A DNA stretch of 64,000 nt from Corynebacterium sp. Lineage in GTDB: Bacteria; Actinomycetota; Actinomycetes; Mycobacteriales; Mycobacteriaceae. Location: NCBI GenBank assembly GCA_030530985.1, contig JAUMTX010000007.1:1-64000 (forward strand), given 5' to 3'. The translations under genes were made by a program, and so were the position numbers. The notes below the pieces were generated by a model. It saw only the letters and a program-made list of their open reading frames with translations. It was not told the origin of the DNA and made no database searches. Below, in pieces: positions 17,102 through 25,940 of this stretch. Each line of letters begins with the position of its first letter. The stretch's first letter is position 1.

Positions 17102-17192
17102 GACCCGATCCTTGGTGTTCGATGAACGGAAGAGGTCGTCATAATAAAAAAACTGGCTCGCCAGAAAAAAGATGTTTGCCCGGGTTCTTCAC
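17102..17192 (-). other. 5' fragment of the GT87 gene in another frame, split at a 7-T run
   Basis: A GTG at 17192 opens KNPGKHLFSGEPVF, matching SSGEPVFYF of the paralogue at 17749-19017. The frame then stops, but in the next frame FYYDDLFRSSN continues, matching YFDELLRSSD. The junction is a run of seven T on the minus strand (A-run at 17146-17152); six T would restore a continuous gene. A TATATT hexamer 7 bases before the GTG supports it as the native leaderless start. Confidence 0.7.
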
Positions 17193-17303
17193 CCAAACAA
17201 ATATAGGCGATTTTCAGTGAAAATTCTAGCCAGACTAAGTTTATTAGTAGATTTGCGTATTCGTGGTGCGGAGGAGAAACCAAAACTCATGTAGGATGGA
17301 TTC

Positions 17304-17735
17304 GTGTCTGATGCAGAACAACAAAATCCAATTGATAATAGTGTTGCCACCCAAGGCGTGAAGTTTATTATCTCCGGTGTAATTTCCGCTGTGGTGGATT
17401 TGGGGCTCACCGCGCTTTTCCAATATAAATTTGGATTTGGTGAGGCCGGGGCGCGCACCATTGGTTTTATTTTCGGCACGATTTGCGCCTATATGATTAA
17501 CCGCCGCTGGACCTTTAAGGCTGAGCCATCTGTTAAACGCATGGTGCAGGTGGCGGTGCTCTATACCATCACTTATTTTGTGAATGTGCTTGGGTATAAA
17601 TACGGCTTTATTGGGCTAACCGGTCTGGGCTTGGCTAATGCGTACGCGACCCTCATTGCCTTTACTGTGGCGCAGGGTAGTGCGACGGTGATTAACTTCG
17701 TTGTGCAGCGCGTGTGGATTTTCAACAAATCCTAG
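17304..17735 (+). CDS. GtrA-family membrane protein
   Basis: 143 residues with four hydrophobic helices. GVKFIISGVISAVVDLGLTALF at the start and IGFIFGTICAYMINRRWTF are the GtrA signature. Near dprE1, the mycobacterial homologue (Rv3789) takes part in arabinan synthesis, as a decaprenyl-phosphoryl-arabinose translocase or as an anchor for AftA (known, debated). It starts at a GTG with tagga 8 bases upstream and is convergent with the GT87 gene at 17749. Confidence 0.85.
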   Translation: MSDAEQQNPIDNSVATQGVKFIISGVISAVVDLGLTALFQYKFGFGEAGARTIGFIFGTICAYMINRRWTFKAEPSVKRMVQVAVLYTITYFVNVLGYKYGFIGLTGLGLANAYATLIAFTVAQGSATVINFVVQRVWIFNKS

Positions 17736-17748
17736 CGTGCGCGATTCC

Positions 17749-19017
17749 TTATGAATCCTCGTGGTTTTTTAGCTTTGTTGGGGCAATTCGTATTGCAGCT
17801 GCCAGGAACTGAAGGTAGAGGGCAATACCGAATATTCCAATAGAGCGGAGTATAAACCAGGGATTTTCATAGACAAAGTCGCCAAAATTCTCCTCAAAGC
17901 CCGAGTGGTTATTGATGCCTACGAGAATCCCGCAGAAGACAAAGAGGCACAAACCGTAGGTGAGCATGCGATCTTTAAACATAAACAGCATAGGGATCGC
18001 AATGACCATGCCTGCCCAGTGATGGGTGACTGAGATTGGGGTGGACAACAATACGGACAAAAGTACAAAAGCTAGGGCGCTGACACTCCTATCAGCAAGG
18101 GCAAATTTCCAGGCTGCCCAAATGGCGATGACGGCGAATACCACGAGAACCCACGTCATTATTCGCGGAATGGCAGCATTCTCTACACCTGCAGTGCTAA
18201 GAAAAGCGCTGATGGACTGGTTTAGCCAGTAATCAAATGCGCCGGCGCGCGTGGTATCCCAGGCTACGTCGGTCCAAAACTCAACGCTCTGGGCGGGGAC
18301 AACTGCATAACCAATCAGGGCCAAAAAAAGAAATGTGCCTGCGGAAACAGCGACGGCATACCAGTCGCGCCGGGCAAGGAAAATTACGGCAAAAGAGGCT
18401 GGGGTGACTTTAATGGCAGCAGCCAGGCCGATCCCTAGGCCACGAAGGGGGCGGGGCAGAAAATCTAGCACGTCCAAGGCGACCAGCAGGAAGAGGAAGA
18501 TATCAATCTGTGCGTAGTAGATATTCGCGGCGATGGGCTCGAATAAGAGAGCTGGCCCAAGGAAAAGACAAGACAAAACCAGGGCATAAACCTTGGAGCG
18601 TTGCGGGGCAAGTCGCCTGGTCACGAGGAAAAGCACCGTAAAAACTACAACAACGGTAAGTAACGTCCAGATGGTGATAATATCCCGCAATGGCAGCCAT
18701 GTGAGTGGGATAAATACTATAGCTGCGAAAGGGGGATAGATATAGGCTAGGCCTAGGCCTGTTTCTTCAGTAAAGCCGGAGTAAAGGGATGCATTCTGTT
18801 TTAGTTGCTCACCCGCAAAGCGGAAGATCTCTAGATCCATGCCTTCACCGAATAGGCAGTAATTCGTGATATTGGCAAAGCCTAAAATCAGGCACAGCAG
18901 GCTGAGCAGTACTGGGGCCAGAAGAAAAATGCGGTCACGACTGTCCGATGAGCGAAGAAGCTCATCAAAGTAGAAAACCGGTTCACCAGAAGACCGAATC
19001 TTGTGCAGAATGCTCAC
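17749..19017 (-). CDS. GT87 (DUF2029) glycosyltransferase
   Basis: 422 residues from a GTG at 19017. It has about ten or more membrane helices, with GMDLEIFRFAGEQ (catalytic-type Asp in the first outer loop), GLAYIYPPFAAIVF and RGLGIGLAAAIKVTPASF. It is the closest paralogue of 15929-17101. A consensus TATAAT (19024-19029) lies exactly 6 bases before the GTG, so the mRNA is probably leaderless; a TTG at 19035 lies upstream of that promoter and is rejected as the start. The donor is expected to be decaprenyl-phosphate-linked arabinose or mannose (family knowledge); the acceptor is unknown. Confidence 0.85.
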   Translation of the reverse strand: MSILHKIRSSGEPVFYFDELLRSSDSRDRIFLLAPVLLSLLCLILGFANITNYCLFGEGMDLEIFRFAGEQLKQNASLYSGFTEETGLGLAYIYPPFAAIVFIPLTWLPLRDIITIWTLLTVVVVFTVLFLVTRRLAPQRSKVYALVLSCLFLGPALLFEPIAANIYYAQIDIFLFLLVALDVLDFLPRPLRGLGIGLAAAIKVTPASFAVIFLARRDWYAVAVSAGTFLFLALIGYAVVPAQSVEFWTDVAWDTTRAGAFDYWLNQSISAFLSTAGVENAAIPRIMTWVLVVFAVIAIWAAWKFALADRSVSALAFVLLSVLLSTPISVTHHWAGMVIAIPMLFMFKDRMLTYGLCLFVFCGILVGINNHSGFEENFGDFVYENPWFILRSIGIFGIALYLQFLAAAIRIAPTKLKNHEDS

Positions 19018-19073
19018 TAGTCTATTATAGGGCAATTATATTTGCTTTGCGATGCCTGCACTTTTGATTGGCA

Positions 19074-20267
19074 TTACGGCGCGCCTTTGAAGGCATGTTC
19101 CAATTTATCAAGGTACTCATCGCAATATGTATTGGCACATAATTTTTCTAATGCCTTGGTCACATCACGATCTATTTCTGCACGTCCACGCGCGTCAATG
19201 AAATTTTTTGATTTGGCGCATTCCTTGAATTTTCTCCTGGGTTTGTCAATTGTGCCACGCATGAAGAATTTGCCGTCATAATTAATATATTCTTTGGCTT
19301 TTTTGGGTGGCCTGGGGTGCGTTAGGATCGGACCGATGAACAGCTCCGCAGCATGTGTTTCTTCGCAGAATATATCGCTTATCATGATGACGGTGCCTTG
19401 GGCGAAGAGTTTGCCAAATTCGGTGTTCTCAATAAAAATTCGGGACCCTAAGAACTTTGCTCCATTGATGTCCACATCTTCGAGGTACGAATTCCTGCAA
19501 TAAATTGGATGCCAGAAAACTGAATCCCATAGGATAAATTTGCCAGAGATCCAGACGGCTGTTAGGTGCATCGGTGCATGGAAGGTCGTCTGATGGAGGC
19601 GAAAGTCGCAGCCTGACCAATGGTTAATAGGCTTTTTCCCCTCCGATTTACATTGCTCACGGATGATATTGATGGCTGCCGTTTGAAGCGGCTGTGCCTC
19701 GGCCTTATCTTTATTTCCGACGGCTTTGATGAAGGCGCAGATCGCATCCACGCATTGCTGCTTGTAGAGTTCTACGCTCTCATTAATGCTTTTTGGATGC
19801 GAAAGTCTCTGCCACGCGCTGCTTTCATATTGACGGGAGAGCGAAACTATGGCATTGAGCGCACTGATGCATTCCAAAGGCTTGTCCGAGCTGAGGGCTT
19901 TTATTTGCTGGGCAAGGCTGTCATCCCAGTGAGTCTTGTTGGCAACACGATCCCAATAGAGTTTGAGGACGGTAGTTAGAACAGGAAGCAGGCCAGCCGT
20001 AAGAATAGTTGGTGCACCACCCACCCTAGAAAGCTCAATTTGTGCCAGCTTATCGTGCTTCCAAATAGTCATGATAACTGCATATAAAATGAGGAAGGTC
20101 AGCACTTTGTGCCGGTAGGTCAACCAGGTCAAATAGATGGGGGCAGGGGTTCGCCTATTTTCCTCCCATAATTTGGCGCATAAGCACAGGATCCATAATA
20201 CGAGGCATGCTAGAAAAACTGGAACAAGCGGGATTGGTAGCGCGTTTAACCATGCAGTGATCTCCAC
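19074..20267 (-). CDS. Membrane-anchored protein of unknown function
   Basis: 397 residues from a GTG at 20267. Two membrane helices lie in the first 65 residues (VPVFLACLVLWILCLCAKLW and VLTFLILYAVIMTI), followed by a long cytoplasmic part. Residues around 235-285 (FILWDSVFWHP, NSYLEDVDINGAKFLGSRIF) have the short periodicity of pentapeptide-repeat proteins. Base composition is more AT-rich than in the neighbouring glycosyltransferases, which hints at later arrival. No enzyme motif was recognised. Confidence 0.7.
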   Translation of the reverse strand: MEITAWLNALPIPLVPVFLACLVLWILCLCAKLWEENRRTPAPIYLTWLTYRHKVLTFLILYAVIMTIWKHDKLAQIELSRVGGAPTILTAGLLPVLTTVLKLYWDRVANKTHWDDSLAQQIKALSSDKPLECISALNAIVSLSRQYESSAWQRLSHPKSINESVELYKQQCVDAICAFIKAVGNKDKAEAQPLQTAAINIIREQCKSEGKKPINHWSGCDFRLHQTTFHAPMHLTAVWISGKFILWDSVFWHPIYCRNSYLEDVDINGAKFLGSRIFIENTEFGKLFAQGTVIMISDIFCEETHAAELFIGPILTHPRPPKKAKEYINYDGKFFMRGTIDKPRRKFKECAKSKNFIDARGRAEIDRDVTKALEKLCANTYCDEYLDKLEHAFKGAP

Positions 20268-20321
20268 GCTTCCAAGTGTATAGGAACTCTACTACATTGG
20301 CTATTGCCATGGTGAATAGGT

Positions 20322-20350
20322 TTGCGTTTTCAGGGGGGACGATGTTATAC
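20322..20350 (+). promoter_or_regulatory. Promoter of the secreted protease gene
   Basis: TTGCGT (20322-20327), a 17-base spacer and TTATAC (20345-20350) form a good sigma-70-type promoter. The start codon is at 20388 and its ribosome binding site (agaggga) at about 20375. Confidence 0.65.
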
Positions 20351-20387
20351 TTGTAAGAAATTTCATTCCGCTAAGAGGGAGACCCCT

Positions 20388-21443
20388 ATGAGTAACAAGT
20401 TAGGTCGCGCCGTGGGTGCACTGCTTAGTGCCATTGGTCTTGTTTTCTCTGTACCAGTGGTGCAGGCGGCTGAAACCGCCGGAGAATTTGGCGAATATAG
20501 CCAGCAACAATTGCTAGATGCGGGGCTTGAGGTTGAGGATTTGGAAGGATTTGCCACATACCTCGAAGAGATTGAATATATCAACTCTGATGACTACGAA
20601 ATGCTCGTATATCGCGATCGATCTATTGGTAATGCTAAGGCATCAGATTTGCGAGTCGGGCTATTGGTCATGGGAAATGCCACGACATTCCGCGCCAATA
20701 CAAGTAGTACCTCCTGTACTGCCAATAAAATTTCAAAGTATCTGTGGATTACGGCGAAACATTGTGTACTTGGTCGAGAGAATAACATCGGATTTATTAA
20801 GCGTGAACTCGGGCATCATGGGGGCATCGCTGAGATCATAATTCCACCGGGTGATGGCCACGATCTGGCCTTAATTCGAATTGATGGTGGTCTGGATTTT
20901 GATAATAGCTTCATCATTTCGGATCGAGAGCCGACGACCAAGGATGACATGATGGCCAATGGATATTCTGGTCCGGATCCTAAATGGCGAGATTATCCGA
21001 CGTGGGCTCATGTTCGGTACACCGGAGAAAAGCGGGATGTAACTTATTCCTCCGGATTCCAGGCCAAAGGTCTCCTCGTAGTGAAGGGGCAGGACGCAGA
21101 GGAAAACCGGAAGCGAAATAGAGGCGAGGAGCCAAACGGAATTTGTAAAGGTGATTCAGGTACCTCGATGCGTGGTCATGGGGCTAATGAGCGCTATATT
21201 TACGGAATTCTATCCGGTGGAAGCCTGGATCTTCACAATGGTCGCTGCACAGTAAGTAGGATGTATTTTTCTCCAGTAGCTCCCCATAAGGAATTTATTG
21301 ATGATCAAATCCGCGAAACCGGGTACGCTGAACTCCAACAAAGGGTTCGAGCATATTACGGCAGGCAACTGTATTTCCGTTCATTTGGTATTGGCGGGAA
21401 TCCAGAAATCCCAAGGGATCTACGTCCGATCGTGAGACCATAG
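20388..21443 (+). CDS. Secreted trypsin-like serine protease
   Basis: 351 residues. The signal peptide is cleaved near VQAAE (residue 28), followed by a roughly 60-residue propeptide-like region. The full catalytic triad of the chymotrypsin fold is visible: H125 in ITAKHC, D159 in GHDLALIRID and S257 in CKGDSGTS. Several Cys could form disulfides. It should be exported and active, unlike the degenerate homologue at 39791-40516. The ATG at 20388 is fixed by agaggga upstream. The substrate is unknown. Confidence 0.85.
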   Translation: MSNKLGRAVGALLSAIGLVFSVPVVQAAETAGEFGEYSQQQLLDAGLEVEDLEGFATYLEEIEYINSDDYEMLVYRDRSIGNAKASDLRVGLLVMGNATTFRANTSSTSCTANKISKYLWITAKHCVLGRENNIGFIKRELGHHGGIAEIIIPPGDGHDLALIRIDGGLDFDNSFIISDREPTTKDDMMANGYSGPDPKWRDYPTWAHVRYTGEKRDVTYSSGFQAKGLLVVKGQDAEENRKRNRGEEPNGICKGDSGTSMRGHGANERYIYGILSGGSLDLHNGRCTVSRMYFSPVAPHKEFIDDQIRETGYAELQQRVRAYYGRQLYFRSFGIGGNPEIPRDLRPIVRP

Positions 21444-21527
21444 ATTCAGTATGTTCATAATTCTTCGTGAGAGTATTCAGGTAAAATCAGACCGGTAGTA
21501 TTCAATAGATCGCGAAGAGGAATAGGC

Positions 21528-23000
21528 ATGAGCCAGCGAATTAGCTGGGGTGCAGCTGCACTCCTGGGATTCCTTGGCGTCTCTGCCATCACCTGCGGGT
21601 CCTTTGCCGCAGGTGAACTTCCTGTGGTGGGGAATCCCTTCGCGGACTGGACGCTAGGTACGCTCAGCGATAATACGGCCACAACCATGGTGGCCACCGG
21701 TCTTTTCTCGGTCATCATTGCCTGGGTGGCAATGGGCTGGATGTGGCAGGTGGGCTTTAGCCGCCAGCTTAAGGTCTTTGCCTTGTGGCTGGTCCCCACC
21801 CTGCCAGCGGCCCCCGTGTACTCCCAGGATATTTACTCCTATCTGGCTTTTGGCAAGGTCGTGGCCAATGGCGATGACCCCTATGCTGGCAGCCTGCTGG
21901 ATCTTCTTCCCCCATATAGCAGCTATCTTCAGAGCATCCCGGAAATCTGGATGGACCAGCCCTCCCCTTATGGGCCGGTCCATATGGTCACCTCAGGGCT
22001 GATTTCCCTGCTCTTCGGCTCGAATATGCTGGGCCTCATTTACGCCTACCGCATTGTGGTAGTCCTCGGGGCCATAGTCGGCATTTGGGCCCTGAAGGAG
22101 ATTTGCTCCCGCTTGGGAATCTCCCCATGCCCCTGGATGTGGCTGCTCTTCCTCAACCCGATCTTCTTTGCCCACGGCCTTTTTGGCCTGCACAATGACG
22201 TGTGGGTGGCGGTGCTCATGCTGCTCGCCTTTGTTTTCCTCTTCCGCGCCCTGGAAGGCGCAGGCACTAACGCGGGCCTGACCTACTGCGCCCTATTCGT
22301 GCTCACCGCAGTGGTGGCCTCCTTTATTAAAATCATTGCCCTTCCGGTGCTGGGTATTGGTGCCATTGCTTACTATCGCAGCCTGGGCAAGAAGCCCCCG
22401 TGGATACAGTTCTGCGTACCGGCCCTACTGTGCGGTCTGGTGCTGCTCATTGCCTTGGGCCTGAGCATTCTTTGCGGATTTTCCCCGGGATGGTTGGAAA
22501 ATTCCAACTCGGCAACAAAGGCAATCGACTGGAAATCCGTCCCCACTTTTATCTCCATTCTGGCGTATTATGCCACGCTCCTCTGGTCCCCGCGCGACTA
22601 TTCCCGCCAAGAAACCCTGGCCGCTGTATTGAGGCACGGTGCATTGATTATTTTCGTCCTCGTCACGGTCTATCTTGTCTACCAAATGATCAAGAAAAAC
22701 CGCAGCTGGATGGGCACCCTCTGCGCAGTCTACGCGGCTTTGGCCCTCACCCTCCCGATTATCCACCTGTGGTATTTCTTCTGGCTCTTCGCCCCGGTGG
22801 TGCTGTGGCTTCGTAATGATAAGTGGCTGCGCATCTTGGCTATTACAGCTGCGATTATTTGTGCCACTGTCTCCCCGCATGAATATCATCTGAATAATGC
22901 ATTTGCCGATCCGCGAACGTGGATTGGAATGCTCCTCGCCCTGGCCATTGGTCTTATTATTTTCGGAGCTAATAAAGCGTTAACACACGTGCGTCAATGA
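21528..23000 (+). CDS. MptA/MptB-type alpha-1,6-mannosyltransferase (GT-C)
   Basis: 490 residues, polytopic. The first large outer loop has YSQDIYSYLAFGKV, DDPYAG and PSPYGPVHM, the motif series of polyprenol-phosphomannose-dependent alpha-1,6-mannosyltransferases (MptA/MptB), which build the lipomannan backbone outside the membrane. A good site (agagga) precedes the ATG. The next gene overlaps by ATGA, so the two are translationally coupled. Whether it is MptA or MptB cannot be told without alignment. Confidence 0.8.
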   Translation: MSQRISWGAAALLGFLGVSAITCGSFAAGELPVVGNPFADWTLGTLSDNTATTMVATGLFSVIIAWVAMGWMWQVGFSRQLKVFALWLVPTLPAAPVYSQDIYSYLAFGKVVANGDDPYAGSLLDLLPPYSSYLQSIPEIWMDQPSPYGPVHMVTSGLISLLFGSNMLGLIYAYRIVVVLGAIVGIWALKEICSRLGISPCPWMWLLFLNPIFFAHGLFGLHNDVWVAVLMLLAFVFLFRALEGAGTNAGLTYCALFVLTAVVASFIKIIALPVLGIGAIAYYRSLGKKPPWIQFCVPALLCGLVLLIALGLSILCGFSPGWLENSNSATKAIDWKSVPTFISILAYYATLLWSPRDYSRQETLAAVLRHGALIIFVLVTVYLVYQMIKKNRSWMGTLCAVYAALALTLPIIHLWYFFWLFAPVVLWLRNDKWLRILAITAAIICATVSPHEYHLNNAFADPRTWIGMLLALAIGLIIFGANKALTHVRQ

Positions 23001-24205
23001 TAAGATTAGGGACTATGCGAGCACCAATCTTTTCTGCGCGGATTGTGAATTCCCCAAAGGTAGTATGGGGAATCATCATTTTCTTCCACGTGTTCCCGCT
23101 AATCTACACGGCCATCCGCACCACCATTACGGGTGTGCCTGATGGAACCCTGGAATACTACAACGGCGCGATTGATGGTACGAACACGCTCAATGAGTAC
23201 CCAGCCCCCAATGTGTGGATTATTTACCTGCTGAATTTCCTCTCCTTTGGCCACATGATTGTGCTCTACCCCATTGTGGTGGTGGCCTTCGTAATGGGTT
23301 TCAGCCACTTTATCTACACCAAATTTGATTTCCCGATTTTCCAATTCTGGGGTTTGGCCAGCGCAACCATGGCATCCACCACGGTTTTCCGCCTGGATAT
23401 CTACCCGGGTTTTGCGGTTTTCTTCGCCTTCTACCTGATGTATCTACGCCGCGATTTTTGGGCTGGAATTCTGCTTTCTGTCGCAACCTGGCTCAAGCTG
23501 TGGCCGGCATTCCTCGCGGCAGCAATGGCCACCCATATCCGTGAGCGCGCCCTATGGCTGCGCGCCGCCGGTTTTGTGGTGGGCGTGGTCCTCTTCGGCG
23601 TCCTGACCGCTATCTTCCACGGACCGGAGCGCATTATTAGCCCGCTGACCTACCAGACGGACCGTGGCCTGCAGATTGAATCCATCTTTGCCACCCCACT
23701 ATTCGTGGCCTTCATGTTTGTGAAGAATTGGACGGTGAGCTTTGCCCCATCCAAATCCTACGAGATTTTTGGTCCAGGCGTGGAGGTCTTGGCCGCCGCA
23801 GCTGACTATGCCCAGTATCTGATGATTCTCTTCCTGGCTGCGTTGGCGCTGTGGATTATTTTCTTTAAGAAAATCCGCCCCATTGATGGCATCCGCCTGG
23901 CCGTTATGGCTGTGTGCATGGTCATTGTGGCCAATAAGGTCTTCTCCCCGCAGTACCTTTTGTGGCTCATTCCTCTGGTTGTGCTCCTGGTCGCTGTGGA
24001 CACGGAGATTGACTGGCGCCGCCCAGCACAGCTCATGTTCTGGATTGGTCTTCTTACCACCCTGGTGTTTCCAGTTCTCTACAACCAGATTAAGGACTAC
24101 CACAATCCGCTAGCCATGCTGGTGATGATTGTCCGCAATATTCTTGTGGTCTACCTGACCTATATTGCAGGCCGGAATTTCTTCATCGGCCTGCGTAAAC
24201 ACTAA
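22997..24205 (+). CDS. GT87/DUF2029-like membrane glycosyltransferase
   Basis: About 400 residues with ten or more helices. The first outer loop has VPDGTLEYYNGAI then NEYPAPNVWII; later SPLTYQTDRGLQIESIF and ANKVFSPQYLLWLIP are shared with the protein at 26925-28112 (SPLTYQSDRGLQAESLW, INKVFSPQYLYWVVP). They form a sub-family distinct from the other GT87 copies here. The ATG overlaps the upstream stop; another ATG at 23015 is possible. Its 3' end overlaps the convergent gene by 4 bases. It is a likely envelope polysaccharide enzyme of unknown linkage. Confidence 0.75.
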   Translation: MIRLGTMRAPIFSARIVNSPKVVWGIIIFFHVFPLIYTAIRTTITGVPDGTLEYYNGAIDGTNTLNEYPAPNVWIIYLLNFLSFGHMIVLYPIVVVAFVMGFSHFIYTKFDFPIFQFWGLASATMASTTVFRLDIYPGFAVFFAFYLMYLRRDFWAGILLSVATWLKLWPAFLAAAMATHIRERALWLRAAGFVVGVVLFGVLTAIFHGPERIISPLTYQTDRGLQIESIFATPLFVAFMFVKNWTVSFAPSKSYEIFGPGVEVLAAAADYAQYLMILFLAALALWIIFFKKIRPIDGIRLAVMAVCMVIVANKVFSPQYLLWLIPLVVLLVAVDTEIDWRRPAQLMFWIGLLTTLVFPVLYNQIKDYHNPLAMLVMIVRNILVVYLTYIAGRNFFIGLRKH

Positions 24206-25869
24206 AAATCAGGGCGGTGGTCCGGCTGGGTTGGGTCTGGGGTGCACTTGATTTGAATCTTGGCCCAGGCGTGGAAGTCGTACCACTGGTCTGAAATGAG
24301 GATGTTCACTGGCCATTCGTCATCGTGCAGCTTGAATACGTAGCGCATTGTGGTGGTGCCGCCAGGATTGAGGTTATCCTCCGAGTCGACACTAGGATTA
24401 CCCGCTACAGCATTGAGGGGGAGCTGGGTGTGGGGGATGCCATTATTGTCGATAAGCTGGCCAATGAGGTAGCGAACAGGGTTATAGCTCTGCGTTTCGC
24501 TTGTCGACGTAAAACGTGCGTCGAGCAGTGCATATCGACCTTCCTCTGGCTTATTGTAGCCAGGCTTGACCTCATAGGAATTAGTCAAAATGCAGGATTC
24601 AACCTCAATATTAACCTCAGGGATACTCACCACTTCGTGCATGTGATTATCGGAGAGGATACGATCGCCAGGACTAGGGGTGCAGGCGGTCAGCAGGGCC
24701 GCGGCAGCAATAACAGGCACTTTTTTATTCATAAGACCAATAGCAAGCAAAATAAAGGCCACAATGGCGCACAAACCAAGGATATTGTGAATATACCAGG
24801 CTGCAGGGTCAAGGCTATAGGTGGCCTGAGGGATACGGAAGAAAAGCTGTGGCAATAGCCAACTGAGGGTAAAACCAAGGGAAAGAACCCACAAACCCCA
24901 GTTAATCCAGGACTTATAGTGGCGGCTAAATGCCATGGCGAAAACAAAGGTACCAGCAGTCCAGTGGTGGAAATTAGCCACCGGCTGGAACAACATGAGA
25001 CCCAGGAAGAGCACGAGCATGCTCAATACCGCATCATAGTGACGCCATGCGCGGTAGGCCAAGAAAATGGCAAAGCTAAAGCCAAGAACAAAAAGAATAG
25101 ACTTTATGGCATCGGCCTGGTCAAAGTTCAAAATAGACTTGGTGAGCAGGCCACGGATGGACATATCGTGGCTATAGTTTGGGGCAACAGCGCGGGTGCT
25201 ATCAAAAGCCAGCTTTAGCCAGAAGTACTTTGAATCCGCAGGCAGGAAAATAAACCCAATCACCACGGTAATCGCGAAAGTTACGGCACTGCGGATAGCG
25301 GCGGCCCAATCGCGGCGGAAGAGGAAAATCACACCAAAAACAGCTGGGGTCATCTTGATTGCGGCAGCGATACCAATACCAACACCGCGGAGGCGACGAG
25401 GCAGAAGACCCAAAGCATCTGCCACAATCAGGCCATAGAGAAGAAGGTCAATCTGACCGAGCTCCGCTGTGGTTTGGAAAGGCGCAGTATAGACCGCAGC
25501 GAGCAGCACAAAAGGCAGCAGCCAGGTCTTCTCATAGCTGCGCAAAACCCACCAGATGAGCAGAATTGCCACGGCATAGAAGCTCAGAAGGCAGAGGAAC
25601 TTCAGGGGGAGCAGTGGAAGGAAACTCAGTGGCAGGAAGACCAGGGCCGCAAAAGGCGGGTACACAAAAGGCGACTGGCTATGAACCACAAAATCGGGGC
25701 CAAAGAGCGGCTGGCTATGCATCACCGCAAAAGCCGCATCTTGGAATACCGAAAGATCCACCATGTTGTTGGGGTCGAAGGCCTTACGGAAGCGCTCCAC
25801 CAAAGGAAAGAGGGCAAGAATATAGGCCGCGATACTAAGAAAGAGGCGGAATTGTCGAGATTGGGTCAT
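24202..25869 (-). CDS. GT87 glycosyltransferase fused to a lipoprotein-like C-terminal domain
   Basis: 555 residues. Residues 1-379 are a GT87 enzyme (MVDLSVFQDAAFAV with the catalytic-type Asp, FVYPPFAALVFLPL, RGVGIGIAAAIKMTPAVF). At M380 the sequence continues without a stop into MNKKVPVIAAAALLTACTPS, which looks like a bacterial lipoprotein signal with a LTAC lipobox. About 150 hydrophilic residues follow, resembling the DUF4352 type of extracellular domain (a beta-rich RYALLDARFTST segment). No ribosome binding site precedes M380, so this is an in-frame fusion or a read-through junction. The start ATG has aaggaa 11 bases upstream. Confidence 0.75.
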   Translation of the reverse strand: MTQSRQFRLFLSIAAYILALFPLVERFRKAFDPNNMVDLSVFQDAAFAVMHSQPLFGPDFVVHSQSPFVYPPFAALVFLPLSFLPLLPLKFLCLLSFYAVAILLIWWVLRSYEKTWLLPFVLLAAVYTAPFQTTAELGQIDLLLYGLIVADALGLLPRRLRGVGIGIAAAIKMTPAVFGVIFLFRRDWAAAIRSAVTFAITVVIGFIFLPADSKYFWLKLAFDSTRAVAPNYSHDMSIRGLLTKSILNFDQADAIKSILFVLGFSFAIFLAYRAWRHYDAVLSMLVLFLGLMLFQPVANFHHWTAGTFVFAMAFSRHYKSWINWGLWVLSLGFTLSWLLPQLFFRIPQATYSLDPAAWYIHNILGLCAIVAFILLAIGLMNKKVPVIAAAALLTACTPSPGDRILSDNHMHEVVSIPEVNIEVESCILTNSYEVKPGYNKPEEGRYALLDARFTSTSETQSYNPVRYLIGQLIDNNGIPHTQLPLNAVAGNPSVDSEDNLNPGGTTTMRYVFKLHDDEWPVNILISDQWYDFHAWAKIQIKCTPDPTQPDHRPDF

Positions 25870-25940
25870 GAGAGTGTGAGTTCCTTACTTAAGGGATAAC
25901 ACATTTCTGAAGGGCTGACACATGTGCTACCCGTGGGTGT

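Noticed and set aside
24202..24732. A separate lipoprotein gene starting at M380 of the GT87 fusion
   Set aside because: No ribosome binding site or promoter is visible and the upstream frame is continuous, so it was kept as a fusion, with the alternative noted.
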